Below are positions 21,371-34,221 of a stretch of 64,000 bases of DNA, piece by piece; the stretch's first letter is position 1; every line of letters starts with the position of its first letter. The DNA comes from Toxorhynchites rutilus septentrionalis (Eukaryota > Arthropoda > Insecta > Diptera > Culicidae). The stretch spans positions 49,115,619 through 49,179,618 of the forward strand of contig NC_073745.1 in NCBI RefSeq assembly GCF_029784135.1, written 5' to 3'. The position numbers and the translations under genes are program-made. The notes beneath the pieces were generated by a model. The model was not told the origin of the DNA, did not search any database, and saw only the letters and a program-made list of their open reading frames with translations.

Positions 21371-21742
21371 AATTTCCTTTACTCCCTCTTAGATCATTTT
21401 TTTGGGCCAATAAACAAAATGTACATGGTCAGTTTTTGAAATTCGATGATGAAATTTTTTAATACATCCATTACCACCCTAATACACATATTGATGGGGT
21501 TCTGAGAAAATATGTAATCCGCCATTTTGTAGTGACCGCCATCTTAGATTTGCATTTTCCATAAATAACTGTGTTCTATTAGCCAAGCCCTTCAATTTAT
21601 ACCCATGTTGATTATTATACAAACTATTCAAAACTTCCGATCTAAAAATAAGAAAAATCAAAAATAAAATACTCGAGTCCGACCTGTACTTCCACATTCC
21701 CCAGCATTGAAATTACGGCTTTTATTTCAATTCAATCTGAAT
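21371..21742. repeat. Repeat remnants bordering copy B
   Basis: 21385-21475 repeats in direct orientation part of the foldback loop (AACAAAATGTACATGGTC at about 21183 and 21413). 21475-21560 (CCGCCATTTTGTAGTGACCG) is an inverted relative of 36570-36620. Confidence 0.5.
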
Positions 21743-23087
21743 AAAAAACAGGAAGTGGGTTATATCTATGGTATAACCGCAAGGGTGACGTAGGACTATC
21801 GTTGATTTAGAGATCATTTGTTTGAAGTTGAATCTAAATCCATCCTGAATGAATGAATAAATAAATATTTGGGTGACTTCAAAAACGAGAGTGTTACGTT
21901 GGAAACTCAAGGTTTTATGCATCCAATATTGGATACAAAAAACCTTGTTCTGAAGAATAATCTTCAGAAGCTTTCCTGCTAACTGCACTTGATTGACAAA
22001 TCACAAAACCAAATGTATGTGGTCGCAGTATTATATGGATAGAAAACATTAAAATAAACTCGCTTGAATGTAATTTTCAATTCCAAGGGGAACTGGCAGA
22101 TTATTTTTCAGCAACGATCATTTTTTTTCCAGGTTTCCTCTCGATAACCAGCAAACGAAAAGAGTTGCGCGCGTGTATGTGTGTGTGTGGCGGCTGCTTC
22201 TATGTCTTCCCGAGAAACCGTATTTCGATGCTGATACTCTCTTGGTCACGAGAGTATCAGCATCGGCTTTTCTGCGCTCCCTCACAGTTAAAACAAACTG
22301 ATTGCATTTCAGGTCAGGTCAGGCCAGGTAATGAATCCCTCGATCCCTCGCCGTTCAGCTCGTTCAGTAACGATGTTGTCTTGTCGATGTCCTCAGGCGT
22401 CGTGCACAAATTACGTAACGCTAAAAATCCGAATTTTGAACCACCTCTCCCCCCCCCCTTCGTAACGCAATTTCCTATCTCTAATAAACAGAAAGTAACG
22501 CAACATCTACCCCCTCCCCCCTTATCGCGTTACGTAATTTGTGCACGACGCCTCACGAAAAATGAATCGGTTTCACCACCAGAATATCATTTCAGTATGC
22601 TTTTCGTGCGTGATTGAATCGAGAGAAGGTGTGGTTTACGATGGCAATTTGGAAGGCAAACTAGAGGAGAATGAACTCTCTGAGTATGAAAATTTCGGCG
22701 ACTGAGCAATAATCGATTGAAAATTATATAATTTTCGAGATACGAAACATTTTCCTTTTTTCATGTTATGCATCCAATATTGGATACGAAAATATCCTAC
22801 TGATGGGAAAGAATAATCTTCAGAAGCTTTCCAGCTAATTACACTTGATTGAAAAATTACGAAATCAAATGTATTTGGTCGCTGTGTTCGCCATATAATT
22901 AGAAAACATTAAAATAAACTCTTTCGCATGGATGTATTCTTCAATTCCCAGGGAACTGGCAGATTATTTTTCAGCAACGATTAGATCTTTCCGGAATTTT
23001 CTCGATGCTGTATGGCATCCAAACGAAAATTCTCGTTTCAGTTTGGCCTGCAAAAAACTTTTCTAAACTCTAATCCATCAAATTTGG

Positions 23088-23559
23088 AGCCCTGAAAAGG
23101 GCCGATGATTATATGCTAAGCTAATATAGCACCCTCTCCTTGGATTCGATGGGCCAGCTGAATGTCCTTGGGCATGATGTGACGCGTTTTGCGTGGATAG
23201 CACACAAATTTGTATCTTCGAATAAGCCTCCTGCAGCGTCATAACCGCGGAACTTTGGAAGCGCAAGTCGGTTTTGAAGTCCTGAGCAATTCCACGATCC
23301 AAAAGCTGCAAAGGTAGCTTGCGGATCAGCAATTCGGTCGACTTCCGATAGCGATGAATTTCACGCAAAGTTCCCGGTCGATAGCGATGTGGCTTTTTCA
23401 CCTATCCTGCGGCTGGTGCGCTTATCCGAGCTGCTTTCGTGTGCCTTACCACTGAAAGACTAACTATCTATCTGCTTGGTCCCAAACAAACGAGTCGTCA
23501 CGGTGCGAGAGTAGAGTAAGAAATGAACGAAAGCAAAGGAAGCGTCATTTTATAAACCA
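23088..23559 (-). pseudogene. Histone H3 pseudogene 1 of copy B
   Basis: Identical arrangement to the copy A gene: stem-loop 23088-23103, stop 23116, N-terminal block 23471-23480, TATA near 23548-23556. Same lesions. Confidence 0.95.
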
Positions 23560-24541
23560 TAAAAGTATAGAATCTAAACCCCACCCTTATTATATTCGTT
23601 GCTTAACCTGAGAGAGAAACGAATAACATCGAAGTAAGTATACAGTAATGTATTTGAATCCGGACACTTTGCGTTACATTTAATACCATACCGCAGCCAC
23701 AACATTTCCTGCATGTTGAATTAATGCGATTGATAAGTAACTATCAAGAAACTATCAGTAACTATATTAGTAACTATTAATCGCATAAATTCAACATGAA
23801 AAAAATGTTATGGCTGTGGTATGATATTGAATTTAATGCAAAGTGTCCGGATTCAAAAGCATTACTGTAAAAAAGAGTTAACTCGACTGAAATTTTTTCG
23901 GTTCGGCCTGCAAAAACGAAATTAAGAGCCCCCGCCGACTGCAGACTGACTTGTCGACCGATAGTTCGGTCGGCTTCTTAATCAGTACGGAGAAAAAAAG
24001 TCTGTAGTGTACAGCATAATGCATAGACGTAAGTATGAGCTTCCCCATCTCACATTCCAATAAGATTAATGGGTTTCCAAGTGGGCGCGCTACATACGGA
24101 TACGAATGATTTCAATAACCTGTTTTCGAAGCTATCATTAAGCTATTGAAACAATTTTTCGACTCAATAAATAGCAATCATATAACTCTTGGACATTGTA
24201 TCTTTTGTATGAAATGATTATCATACTGTTCCGTTGATCCGAAGCAGAATGAATCACGCTTAAAGAAGGAATGGATTTTTTCTTGGAATTTAGTCAGCAG
24301 AAATAATGCCCTTTCCCAACAATTAAAAACGACAAACGGTAAACAGTTTCATCAAAGTGATTTCTTCGATATGGGGATATATTCACTACATCATGTCATA
24401 TATTTCATATTTTTCATTATAAAATCCATATCCATGGCACCTATCGGTATCGAATTATCATCGACACCACGATTTTCGCTAAATGCTCCTTTCAGTTCGG
24501 CCTGTAAAAAACTTTTCTGAACTCTAATCCATCAAATTTGG

Positions 24542-25012
24542 AGCCCTGAAAAGGGCTGTTGATTATATGCTAAGCTAATATAGCACGCTCTCCTCGAATA
24601 CGATGGGCCAGCTGGATGTCCTTGGGCATGATGTGACGCGTTTTGCATGGATAGCACACAAATTGGTATCTTCTAATAAGCCTCCTGCAGCGTCATAACC
24701 GCGGAACTTTGGAAGCGCAAGTCGGTTTTGAAGTCCTGAGCAATTCCACGAACCAAATGCTGCAAAGGTAGCTTGCGGATCAGCAATTCGGTCGACTTCT
24801 GATAGCGACGAATTTCATGCGAAGTTCCCGGTCGATAGCGATGTGGCTTCTTCACGCTTCCTGCAGCTGATACGCTTATCCGAGCTGCTTTCGTGGTGCC
24901 TTACTACCGAAAGACTAACGAGCTGTCTGCTTAGTCCCGATGAAACGAGTCCTCACGGTGCGAGAGTAGAGTAAGAAATGAACAAAAGCAAGGGAAGTGT
25001 CATTTTATAAAA
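24542..25012 (-). pseudogene. Histone H3 pseudogene 2 of copy B
   Basis: Left arm of the palindrome in copy B. Stem-loop 24542-24557 with the A-U restored first pair, coding remains to 24933, TATA 25003-25011. Confidence 0.95.
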
Positions 25013-25114
25013 CAGAAAAGAATCGAATGTAAACCCCACCCTCTTTATTGTATAAGCTTACTGTATACTCACGAATATAATAAGGGTGGGATTTAGATTC
25101 TATACTTTTATGGT

Positions 25115-25583
25115 TTATAAAATGACGCTTCCTTTGCTTTGGTTCATTTCTTACTCTACTCTCGCACCGTGAGGACTCGAGCTCGTTAGTCTTTCGCAGA
25201 CAGCTCGTTAGTCATTCGGTGGTAAGGCACACGAAGTCAGCTCGGATAAGCGCACCAGTAGCAGGATAGGTGGAGAAGCCACATCGCTATCGACCGTGAA
25301 CTTCGCATGAAATTCGTCGCTATCAGATATCGACCGAATTGCTGATCCGCAAGCTACCTTTGCAGCATTTGGTTCGTGGAATTGCTCAGGACTTCAAAAC
25401 CGACTTGCGCTTCCAAAGTTCCGCGGTTATGACGCTGCAGGAGGCTTATTCGAAGATACCAATTTGTGTGCTATCCATGCAAAACGCGTCACATCATGCC
25501 CAAGGACATCCAGCTGGCCCATCGTATCCGAGGAGAGCGTGCTATATTAGCTTAGCATATAATCAACGGCCCTTTTCAGGGCT
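25115..25583 (+). pseudogene. Histone H3 pseudogene 3 of copy B
   Basis: Right arm of the palindrome in copy B. TATAAAA 25116-25122, coding remains about 25196-25555, stem-loop 25568-25583. Confidence 0.95.
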
Positions 25584-26984
25584 CCAAATTTGAGGGATTA
25601 GAGTACAGAAAAGTTTTTTACAGGCCGAACTGAAAGGAGCATTTAGCGAAAATCGTGGTTTCGATAATAATTCGTTACCGATAGGTGCCATGGATATGGA
25701 TTTCCTTATGAAGAATATGAAATGCATGACATGATGTAGTGAATATATCCGAAGAAATCACTTTGGTGAAACTGCATTATAAAATTATTTGTGTACGAAT
25801 GCCGCAATCGATAGTCGACTCTAATTTGCGCTGGGTAATTTCCTCGGAGGACTCGATTCCTCCTTTGAGCATTAATAATCTCTTTCTGGCAAAACGATGT
25901 GGTATGAATCACATTATTTGAATGATAGAATGAAGAAGTTTTCTGCCAATTTCCTTCAACCTCCAAACGTATCTTTCTCCCGTTTGTCGTTTTCGCGTTC
26001 GCTAATCCTTTCTCACAACACCCATTTCTAGTTTGAGAAATTGTTGAGTAAACATTGTTTGCCAGTGCGCGTAGAGCGGGAATTCCTAAAGATTCATTGC
26101 ACCTCTAATAAATTGCCGAAAGACGTGGTCTTACGTTGATCGCACTTGATTGAAAATATCCAAAACGAAATGTATTTGGTCGAAGCATTATATGAGTAGA
26201 AAGCAAATAATCGCTCGAAAATGACTTGATTTTCGTGATGTGAAACATTTTCCGTTTTTCATGTTATGCATCCAATATTGGATACGAAAATTTCCACTGA
26301 TGGGGAAAAAATATTCAGAAGCTTTCCTGTTAATTGCGATTGATTGAAAAATAACAAAACCAAATGTATTTGGTTGCAGTGTTATATGGATAGAAAACAT
26401 TAAAATAAACTATTTCGCATGAATGTATTTTTCAATTCCCAGGGGAACTGGCAGATTATTTTTCAGCAACGATGATAGCAACGAGAATTCCGCGCGTGTA
26501 TGTGTGTGTGTGTGTGTGGCGGCTGCTCCGATGTTTCAAGCGGAACCGTGGCATCACTCTCCTCCTGATGGATTCCCTTTTGGCCTTAGGTGCACAAACA
26601 GGCTCTTGGTGACACCGTTCATCAGCGCATTCATGATAAACGAAATTAGCTTCACAACAACAGCGACAACATGCTCCAATCGCTGTTCAATCATAACTGA
26701 GTGGGTTTACGTGCGCCGCTCGCTTATATACCGATTTTTTATTTCAATAGCCTGTTTTGAAAGCAATTTTAAGACTATTGAAACAAGTTTTTGGATGAAA
26801 AAGTAACAAGTATATGACGCGTAGACATTTTATCTTTCAAATGAAGTGTTTATCATACCATTTCGTTCAGTTGTTTAAGAGCTATTAACGCTCAAAATCT
26901 CGGTCTCCAGCGTAACGCTTTCGTTCTCGAAACTTTGGTTTTACACCCCGGTATAGAAATGAAAGACGTAGTCCTACGTCAAAA

Positions 26985-29900
26985 TAAAATAAAAATATAC
27001 TTTCAACGAAGCAATGAAAGATATAGAATAATGGTTAGTGAAAGTATTATTTTAGAACATGTCAAAAAAAGTCAAATAGAACGTTTTTTGTGACGTAACC
27101 GATATTTAGTTTTTCAATTTGTACAGATTTGTACAATATGTTCCCGAAAGACGTTATCCTACGTCAAAAATAATCATAATGGTCGTAAGTTCCATATTCC
27201 CTCGAATTGTCCAGAGCAGCAAAGTCACGACAAAATGCTACTAAATTCATTTGACATCCGCTACATTTTTATGGTGAATATATGGAATATGGTTACCCAC
27301 TTAACCCCTAACTTTATTATGTCCACAGCCCAAACGAATCACGGAATACTTCAATTAGCATTCATTTGTCTGTTGACTCACCCGAAGTTAATTGTGGGAG
27401 AAACCCCGAGCAAACGGACCATGCTACGGACCAAACAACAACTGAATTCGCCTCGCCTCCCCATCATACGTAACTCGTAATAACATAATGTTCTACAATG
27501 TGATTATTAAGACGCAGTTCCCAGCCTTACTTCGATTTAAAGTCACCCGGTGGTTGAAATTGGAGTTCCTTCATCCGTCCCCTCTCGTAAACAAAACTGA
27601 GGTGTAGAAGGTCAAACTGTGGTCTGGTCTGTGGGTGGACGCAATAATTGCCACCAAATGCGAGTGAATAAATATGAAAATGTTTCCCTTTCCCAGTGTC
27701 GAAAGTGTCGCAAATTGTGAGGCGCTCCGAGAGACTGTGAACGGCTTTCCGTCGCGAGGGGTAGGGCTTTGATTGATGTGCGGCTGTCGAGAGGTCTGGG
27801 CAACAAACCGGGCGACGTAAAACCGGCTGGCTACCCGAAGTCATCAGTCCAAATTGTGGCAAACAGGCAGGCGGAGTATGGTAATGAATAATTTTCGTCA
27901 ATTACATGCTCGAATGGCGCGTTCGTTTTGGGGCCTGTTCGAAAAGTCATGGGAGGGAGGGGAAAATACTCCGTAAAAGTCGGCATGGGAACCTATGAAT
28001 AATTTTACTATGAACTGCCGAAAATAGAGAAGAGGGTGTTTGGTTCGAGGTTCAGTGTTTCACATAAATGGAACTACTGCGAAATGGTTCTATTTTTCTG
28101 CGCTGCAATTTTACTCGGGTGAATTGATTGGCCAATTTTACTGCCAATTCTGTTTGGAACATTGCGGGCGAATTGGATGTATCAATTCGAGCACGCAGCA
28201 GATGCAGCTTTGGGCTGGAAACAAATGGGTTGCCATAACCAGGCCATTAGGGGGCGGTCTGGGTGTTTGTTTTATTCGCCACCTAAAAACTTAGCTCTGG
28301 GTGAGAAATGAACCGAACTGGTTCACCGCTACATCAAATGGTATATTGGTATTTGCTGCTGTTTACTGAGTCAGAGTTCAATGAAGGTTTGCTCTCAGCA
28401 GAGAAAGATTATTTTTCCCGTTATTGCAGATGAATATGTGATGTGAGTGAATGAATGAGAATGTTGTAGTAGTGATTCTTGTTCAGTAGAACAAGCACTC
28501 CTAGAGTTCTTTATGCGAGAAAGTGTCCTTATTATACAAATATGTAAGTATTTTAAGGCGAGAAATCAATAGACAGCTGTCTTTGTAGGTGTCTACAGAT
28601 CGTCCTAGGGCGTGACTGACAGGTACAAAAATGAGTAGTTAACAGAATATACCTCGTACTTCGCGTTCATTTCAGAAAAAAGATAATGTGAATATGGAGG
28701 TTTATACGGGAACTCCAATTAACTGGGTTAAAGAGTGATAGAGACCATAACCAACCAGATTCCAGCAAGGCGAGCCCCATGTCGCACCTTGATTCTCACC
28801 AGATGTGGCTTCAGTTCATGTTCAGGAAGAATAACCGTCATCAAGTCCAGATTTTTATCCGTTGGATTTCATAGTTTTGCGCATGATAGCCAAGCTATGC
28901 TCCAGATGAACCTGAAGTACAACAAAACGAACATTCACGAACGTACCTGGTGACAATAATACAAATGTGAATAATACAGAAATTTAGTGATTCACTGAAT
29001 CGAATGAAAATATTATTGCCATCAGAATACCATTCAAATCTTGAATCTGAAATGTAAGCTTGCATCAAACACAGTACAATCAATACAGTTAAGTTGATAG
29101 TATAATTTTAATTCTGCGCTTAATGCCACTCCAAAGCAATAACAAAACAATAACACTCTAGGACTAGAAGTGGCAACGGTGAACTCAGGTGCTGGTTTAC
29201 AGAGAACTGAATGTAGTGCTTTCAGTGTTTGGTAAAAGAACTCTGAATTTCATTCCAGTTTCATTTTCCCATTTTCCTTCCCAATGGGTGGTGCGCTTTC
29301 TTCTTTCAAATTGAAAACCTCTGTGAAAATTATCATTGCAAAGCGAAAGGTCCGACGACTGAAATTAAATGCATAAAACAACATCGCACAGTTCTGGGCT
29401 GTGGCAGGCACAGAAATAGATTCTAAGGACCATGTTTATTATTTCCCCGTTACACAATTTTGATGAAGGACAATAACATCGACGAATGCCACTGGGTGTA
29501 CAAAACAAATCAAATAAAACATTCGACAGGCGAATCAGTGCGGGTGAATGAGGGTGAAGATATAAGACTTTCTAGGCGAATGGGATTGCTTTTATTGGGA
29601 TTGTTCACAAGAAATGACAAATGTCAACAAAATGCTATCGTAAATGTCAATCCCGTTACCTCACATAAAATCTGTATTGATTGATTTTCTTCTGCATGCA
29701 GATCATCTCGGGAAGCTGGAGTTGGGATTGAGAGAAAGGCGGAAATTTACGGCACAATCACAATCTTCAAAAGGAATGTTTCTAGTCATTCTTCCGATTA
29801 TGCGTCCTCAACAGGAATTGAGCAGGGGATATTTTTATTTTAATCGGAACAAACCTGTATGGTAGCAATGATTTGGAATGGATTTTATTACCGAATTGTG

Positions 29901-30381
29901 CTTAATGTTTTTACAAACAAGTGAGCATGAATGAAAATACGTATCAAATCTAAGAGATTAAATCTTTTTGACTGCGGCGTTGAGTACGTATCATTAGTAG
30001 CAATTCTGCATAGCAAACAGTAGCGGAAAACACGAGCCTATTCAAACGGGAGATTATCAGCTTACCGATCTTTCGGGCAGCGGGAATAAGTCGAGGAATT
30101 TGTTTTGTTGCAGAGTGCTGCAAAATCAAATGCTGGAAAATATAGGAACCCTATGAGTGTTACAGATTCGTTCTAATCCAAAATAAATACTCTAAGTAAT
30201 GATATGGCAAAAACACCATTCTTGGTCAATAGCAACTCACTTTGAAAGCATTAGGAAACACCAGAATTAAGCTCTACATGATGAAGCTTGAATGGAAGTT
30301 TGAGAGCAAATTTCTACTGATATGCTTCGTTAATTTTATCAATCAAAGCGTCTTCTTCCAGCATTAATACATTTTTATTTT
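26985..30381. other. Spacer between copies B and C, possibly unique host DNA
   Basis: 27146-27180 carries GAAAGACGTTATCCTACGTC, a second diverged right-end motif of the H3 unit family, about 190 bp beyond copy B. From 27185 the sequence is less AT-rich, with no recognised transposon. Frames of up to 124 codons (27901-27527, minus) show no domain. I see no promoter, RNA gene or splice architecture that I could defend. Confidence 0.4.
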
Positions 30382-31725
30382 AAAAAACAGGAAGTGGGTT
30401 ATATCTATAGTATAACCGCAAGGGTGACGTAGGACTATCGTTGATTTAGAGATCATTTGTTTGAAGTTGAATCTAAATCCATCCTGAATGAATGAATAAA
30501 TAAATATTTGGGTGACTTCAAAAACGAGAGTGTTACGTTGGAGACTCAAGGTTTTATGCATCCAATATTGGATACAAAAAACCTTGTTCTGAAGAATAAT
30601 CTTCAGAAGCTTTCCTGCTAACTGCACTTGATTGACAAATCACAAAACCAAATGTATGTGGTCGCAGTATTATATGGATAGAAAACATTAAAATAAACTC
30701 GCTTGAATGTAATTTTCAATTCCAAGGGGAACTGGCAGATTATTTTTCAGCAACGATCATTTTTTTTCCAGGTTTCCTCTCGATAACCAGCAAACGAAAA
30801 GAGTTGCGCGCGTGTATGTGTGTGTGTGGCGGCTGCTTCTATGTCTTCCCGAGAAACCGTATTTCGATGCTGATACTCTCTTGGTCACGAGAGTATCAGC
30901 ATCGGCTTTTCTGCGCTCCCTCACAGTTAAAACAAACTGATTGCATTTCAGGTCAGGTCAGGCCAGGTAATGAATCCCTCGATCCCTCGCCGTTCAGCTC
31001 GTTCAGTAACGATGTTGTCTTGTCGATGTCCTCAGGCGTCGTGCACAAATTACGTAACGCTAAAAATCCGAATTTTGAACCACCTCTCCCCCCCCCTTCG
31101 TAACGCAATTTCCTATCTCTAATAAACAGAAAGTAACGCAACATCTACCCCCTCCCCCCTTATCGCGTTACGTAATTTGTGCACGACGCCTCACGAAAAA
31201 TGAATCGGTTTCACCACCAGAATATCATTTCAGTATGCTTTTCGTGCGTGATTGAATCGAGAGAAGGTGTGGTTTACGATGGCAATTTGGAAGGCAAACT
31301 AGAGGAGAATGAACTCTCTGAGTATGAAAATTTCGGCGACTGAGCAATAATCGATTGAAAATTATATAATTTTCGCGATACGAAACATTTTCCGTTTTTC
31401 ATGTTATGCATCCAATATTGGATACGAAAATATCCTACTGATGGGAAAGAATAATCTTCAGAAGCTTTCCAGCTAATTACACTTGATTGAAAAATTACGA
31501 AATCAAATGTATTTGGTCGCTGTGTTCGCCATATAATTAGAAAACATTAAAATAAACTCTTTCGCATGGATGTATTCTTCAATTCCCAGGGAACTGGCAG
31601 ATTATTTTTCAGCAACGATTAGATCTTTCCGGAATTTTCTCGATGCTGTATGGCATCCAAACGAAAATTCTCGTTTCAGTTTGGCCTGCAAAAAACTTTT
31701 CTAAACTCTAATCCATCAAATTTGG

Positions 31726-32197
31726 AGCCCTGAAAAGGGCCGATGATTATATGCTAAGCTAATATAGCACCCTCTCCTTGGATTCGATGGGCCAGCTGAA
31801 TGTCCTTGGGCATGATGTGACGCGTTTTGCGTGGATAGCACACAAATTTGTATCTTCGAATAAGCCTCCTGCAGCGTCATAACCGCGGAACTTTGGAAGC
31901 GCAAGTCGGTTTTGAAGTCCTGAGCAATTCCACGATCCAAAAGCTGCAAAGGTAGCTTGCGGATCAGCAATTCGGTCGACTTCCGATAGCGATGAATTTC
32001 ACGCAAAGTTCCCGGTCGATAGCGATGTGGCTTTTTCACCTATCCTGCGGCTGGTGCGCTTATCCGAGCTGCTTTCGTGTGCCTTACCACTGAAAGACTA
32101 ACTATCTATCTGCTTGGTCCCAAACAAACGAGTCGTCACGGTGCGAGAGTAGAGTAAGAAATGAACGAAAGCAAAGGAAGCGTCATTTTATAAACCA
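31726..32197 (-). pseudogene. Histone H3 pseudogene 1 of copy C
   Basis: As in copies A and B: stem-loop 31726-31741, stop 31754, N-terminal block 32109-32118, TATA near 32186-32194. Confidence 0.95.
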
Positions 32198-33179
32198 TAA
32201 AAGTATAGAATCTAAACCCCACCCTTATTATATTCGTTGCTTAACCTGAGAGAGAAACGAATAACATCGAAGTAAGTATACAGTAATGTATTTGAATCCG
32301 GACACTTTGCGTTACATTTAATACCATACCGCAGCCACAACATTTCCTGCATGTTGAATTAATGCGATTGATAAGTAACTATCAAGAAACTATCAGTAAC
32401 TATATTAGTAACTATTAATCGCATAAATTCAACATGAAAAAAATGTTATGGCTGTGGTATGATATTGAATGTAATGCAAAGTGTCCGGATTCAAAAGCAT
32501 TACTGTAAAAAAGAGTTAACTCGACTGAAATTTTTTCGGTTCGGCCTGCAAAAACGAAATTAAGAGCCCCCGCCGACTGCAGACTGACTTGTCGACCGAT
32601 AGTTCGGTCGGCTTCTTAATCAGTACGGAGAAAAAAAGTCTGTAGTGTACAGCATAATGCATAGACGTAAGTATGAGCTTCCCCATCTCACATTCCAATA
32701 AGATTAATGGGTTTCCAAGTGGGCGCGCTACATACGGATACGAATGATTTCAATAACCTGTTTTCGAAGCTATCATTAAGCTATTGAAACAATTTTTCGA
32801 CTCAATAAATAGCAATCATATAACTCTTGGACATTGTATCTTTTGTATGAAATGATTATCATACTGTTCCGTTGATCCGAAGCAGAATGAATCACGCTTA
32901 AAGAAGGAATGGATTTTTTCTTGGAATTTAGTCAGCAGAAATAATGCCCTTTCCCAACAATTAAAAACGACAAACGGTAAACAGTTTCATCAAAGTGATT
33001 TCTTCGATATGGGGATATATTCACTACATCATGTCATATATTTCATATTTTTCATTATAAAATCCATATCCATAGCACCTATCGGTATCGAATTATCATC
33101 GACACCACGATTTTCGCTAAATGCTCCTTTCAGTTCGGCCTGTAAAAAACTTTTCTGAACTCTAATCCATCAAATTTGG

Positions 33180-33650
33180 AGCCCTGAAAAGGGCTGTTGA
33201 TTATATGCTAAGCTAATATAGCACGCTCTCCTCGAATACGATGGGCCAGCTGGATGTCCTTGGGCATGATGTGACGCGTTTTGCATGGATAGCACACAAA
33301 TTGGTATCTTCTAATAAGCCTCCTGCAGCGTCATAACCGCGGAACTTTGGAAGCGCAAGTCGGTTTTGAAGTCCTGAGCAATTCCACGAACCAAATGCTG
33401 CAAAGGTAGCTTGCGGATCAGCAATTCGGTCGACTTCTGATAGCGACGAATTTCATGCGAAGTTCCCGGTCGATAGCGATGTGGCTTCTTCACGCTTCCT
33501 GCAGCTGATACGCTTATCCGAGCTGCTTTCGTGGTGCCTTACTACCGAAAGACTAACGAGCTGTCTGCTTAGTCCCGATGAAACGAGTCCTCACGGTGCG
33601 AGAGTAGAGTAAGAAATGAACGAAAGCAAGGGAAGTGTCATTTTATAAAA
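33180..33650 (-). pseudogene. Histone H3 pseudogene 2 of copy C
   Basis: Left arm of the palindrome in copy C, stem-loop 33180-33195 fully paired, coding remains to 33571, TATA 33641-33649. Confidence 0.95.
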
Positions 33651-33752
33651 CAGAAAAGAATCGAATGTAAACCCCACCCTCTTTATTGTATAAGCTTACT
33701 GTATACTCACGAATATAATAAGGGTGGGATTTAGATTCTATACTTTTATGGT

Positions 33753-34221
33753 TTATAAAATGACGCTTCCTTTGCTTTGGTTCATTTCTTACTCTACTCT
33801 CGCACCGTGAGGACTCGAGCTCGTTAGTCTTTCGCAGACAGCTCGTTAGTCATTCGGTGGTAAGGCACACGAAGTCAGCTCGGATAAGCGCACCAGTAGC
33901 AGGATAGGTGGAGAAGCCACATCGCTATCGACCGTGAACTTCGCATGAAATTCGTCGCTATCAGATATCGACCGAATTGCTGATCCGCAAGCTACCTTTG
34001 CAGCATTTGGTTCGTGGAATAGCTCAGGACTTCAAAACCGACTTGCGCTTCCAAAGTTCCGCGGTTATGACGCTGCAGGAGGCTTATTCGAAGATACCAA
34101 TTTGTGTGCTATCCATGCAAAACGCGTCACATCATGCCCAAGGACATCCAGCTGGCCCATCGTATCCGAGGAGAGCGTGCTATATTAGCTTAGCATATAA
34201 TCAACGGCCCTTTTCAGGGCT
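33753..34221 (+). pseudogene. Histone H3 pseudogene 3 of copy C
   Basis: Right arm of the palindrome in copy C. TATAAAA 33754-33760, coding remains 33834-34193, stem-loop 34206-34221. A private base change lies at 34021 (AGCTCAGG for TGCTCAGG). Confidence 0.95.

Larger units (their letters stand above)
21743..26984 (+). mobile_element. 5.24 kb histone-H3-carrying repeat unit, copy B
   Basis: Same ends and contents as copy A at a constant offset of 12,454 bp, and I found no indel and no base difference in the segments compared. Internal landmarks: hairpin 22226-22265; small MITE 22395-22553; TA MITE 23641-23869; palindrome 24345-25774. Left flank (TTTCAATTCAATCTGAAT) and right flank (TAAAATAAAAATATACTTTC) differ from those of A and C. 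Confidence 0.85.
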
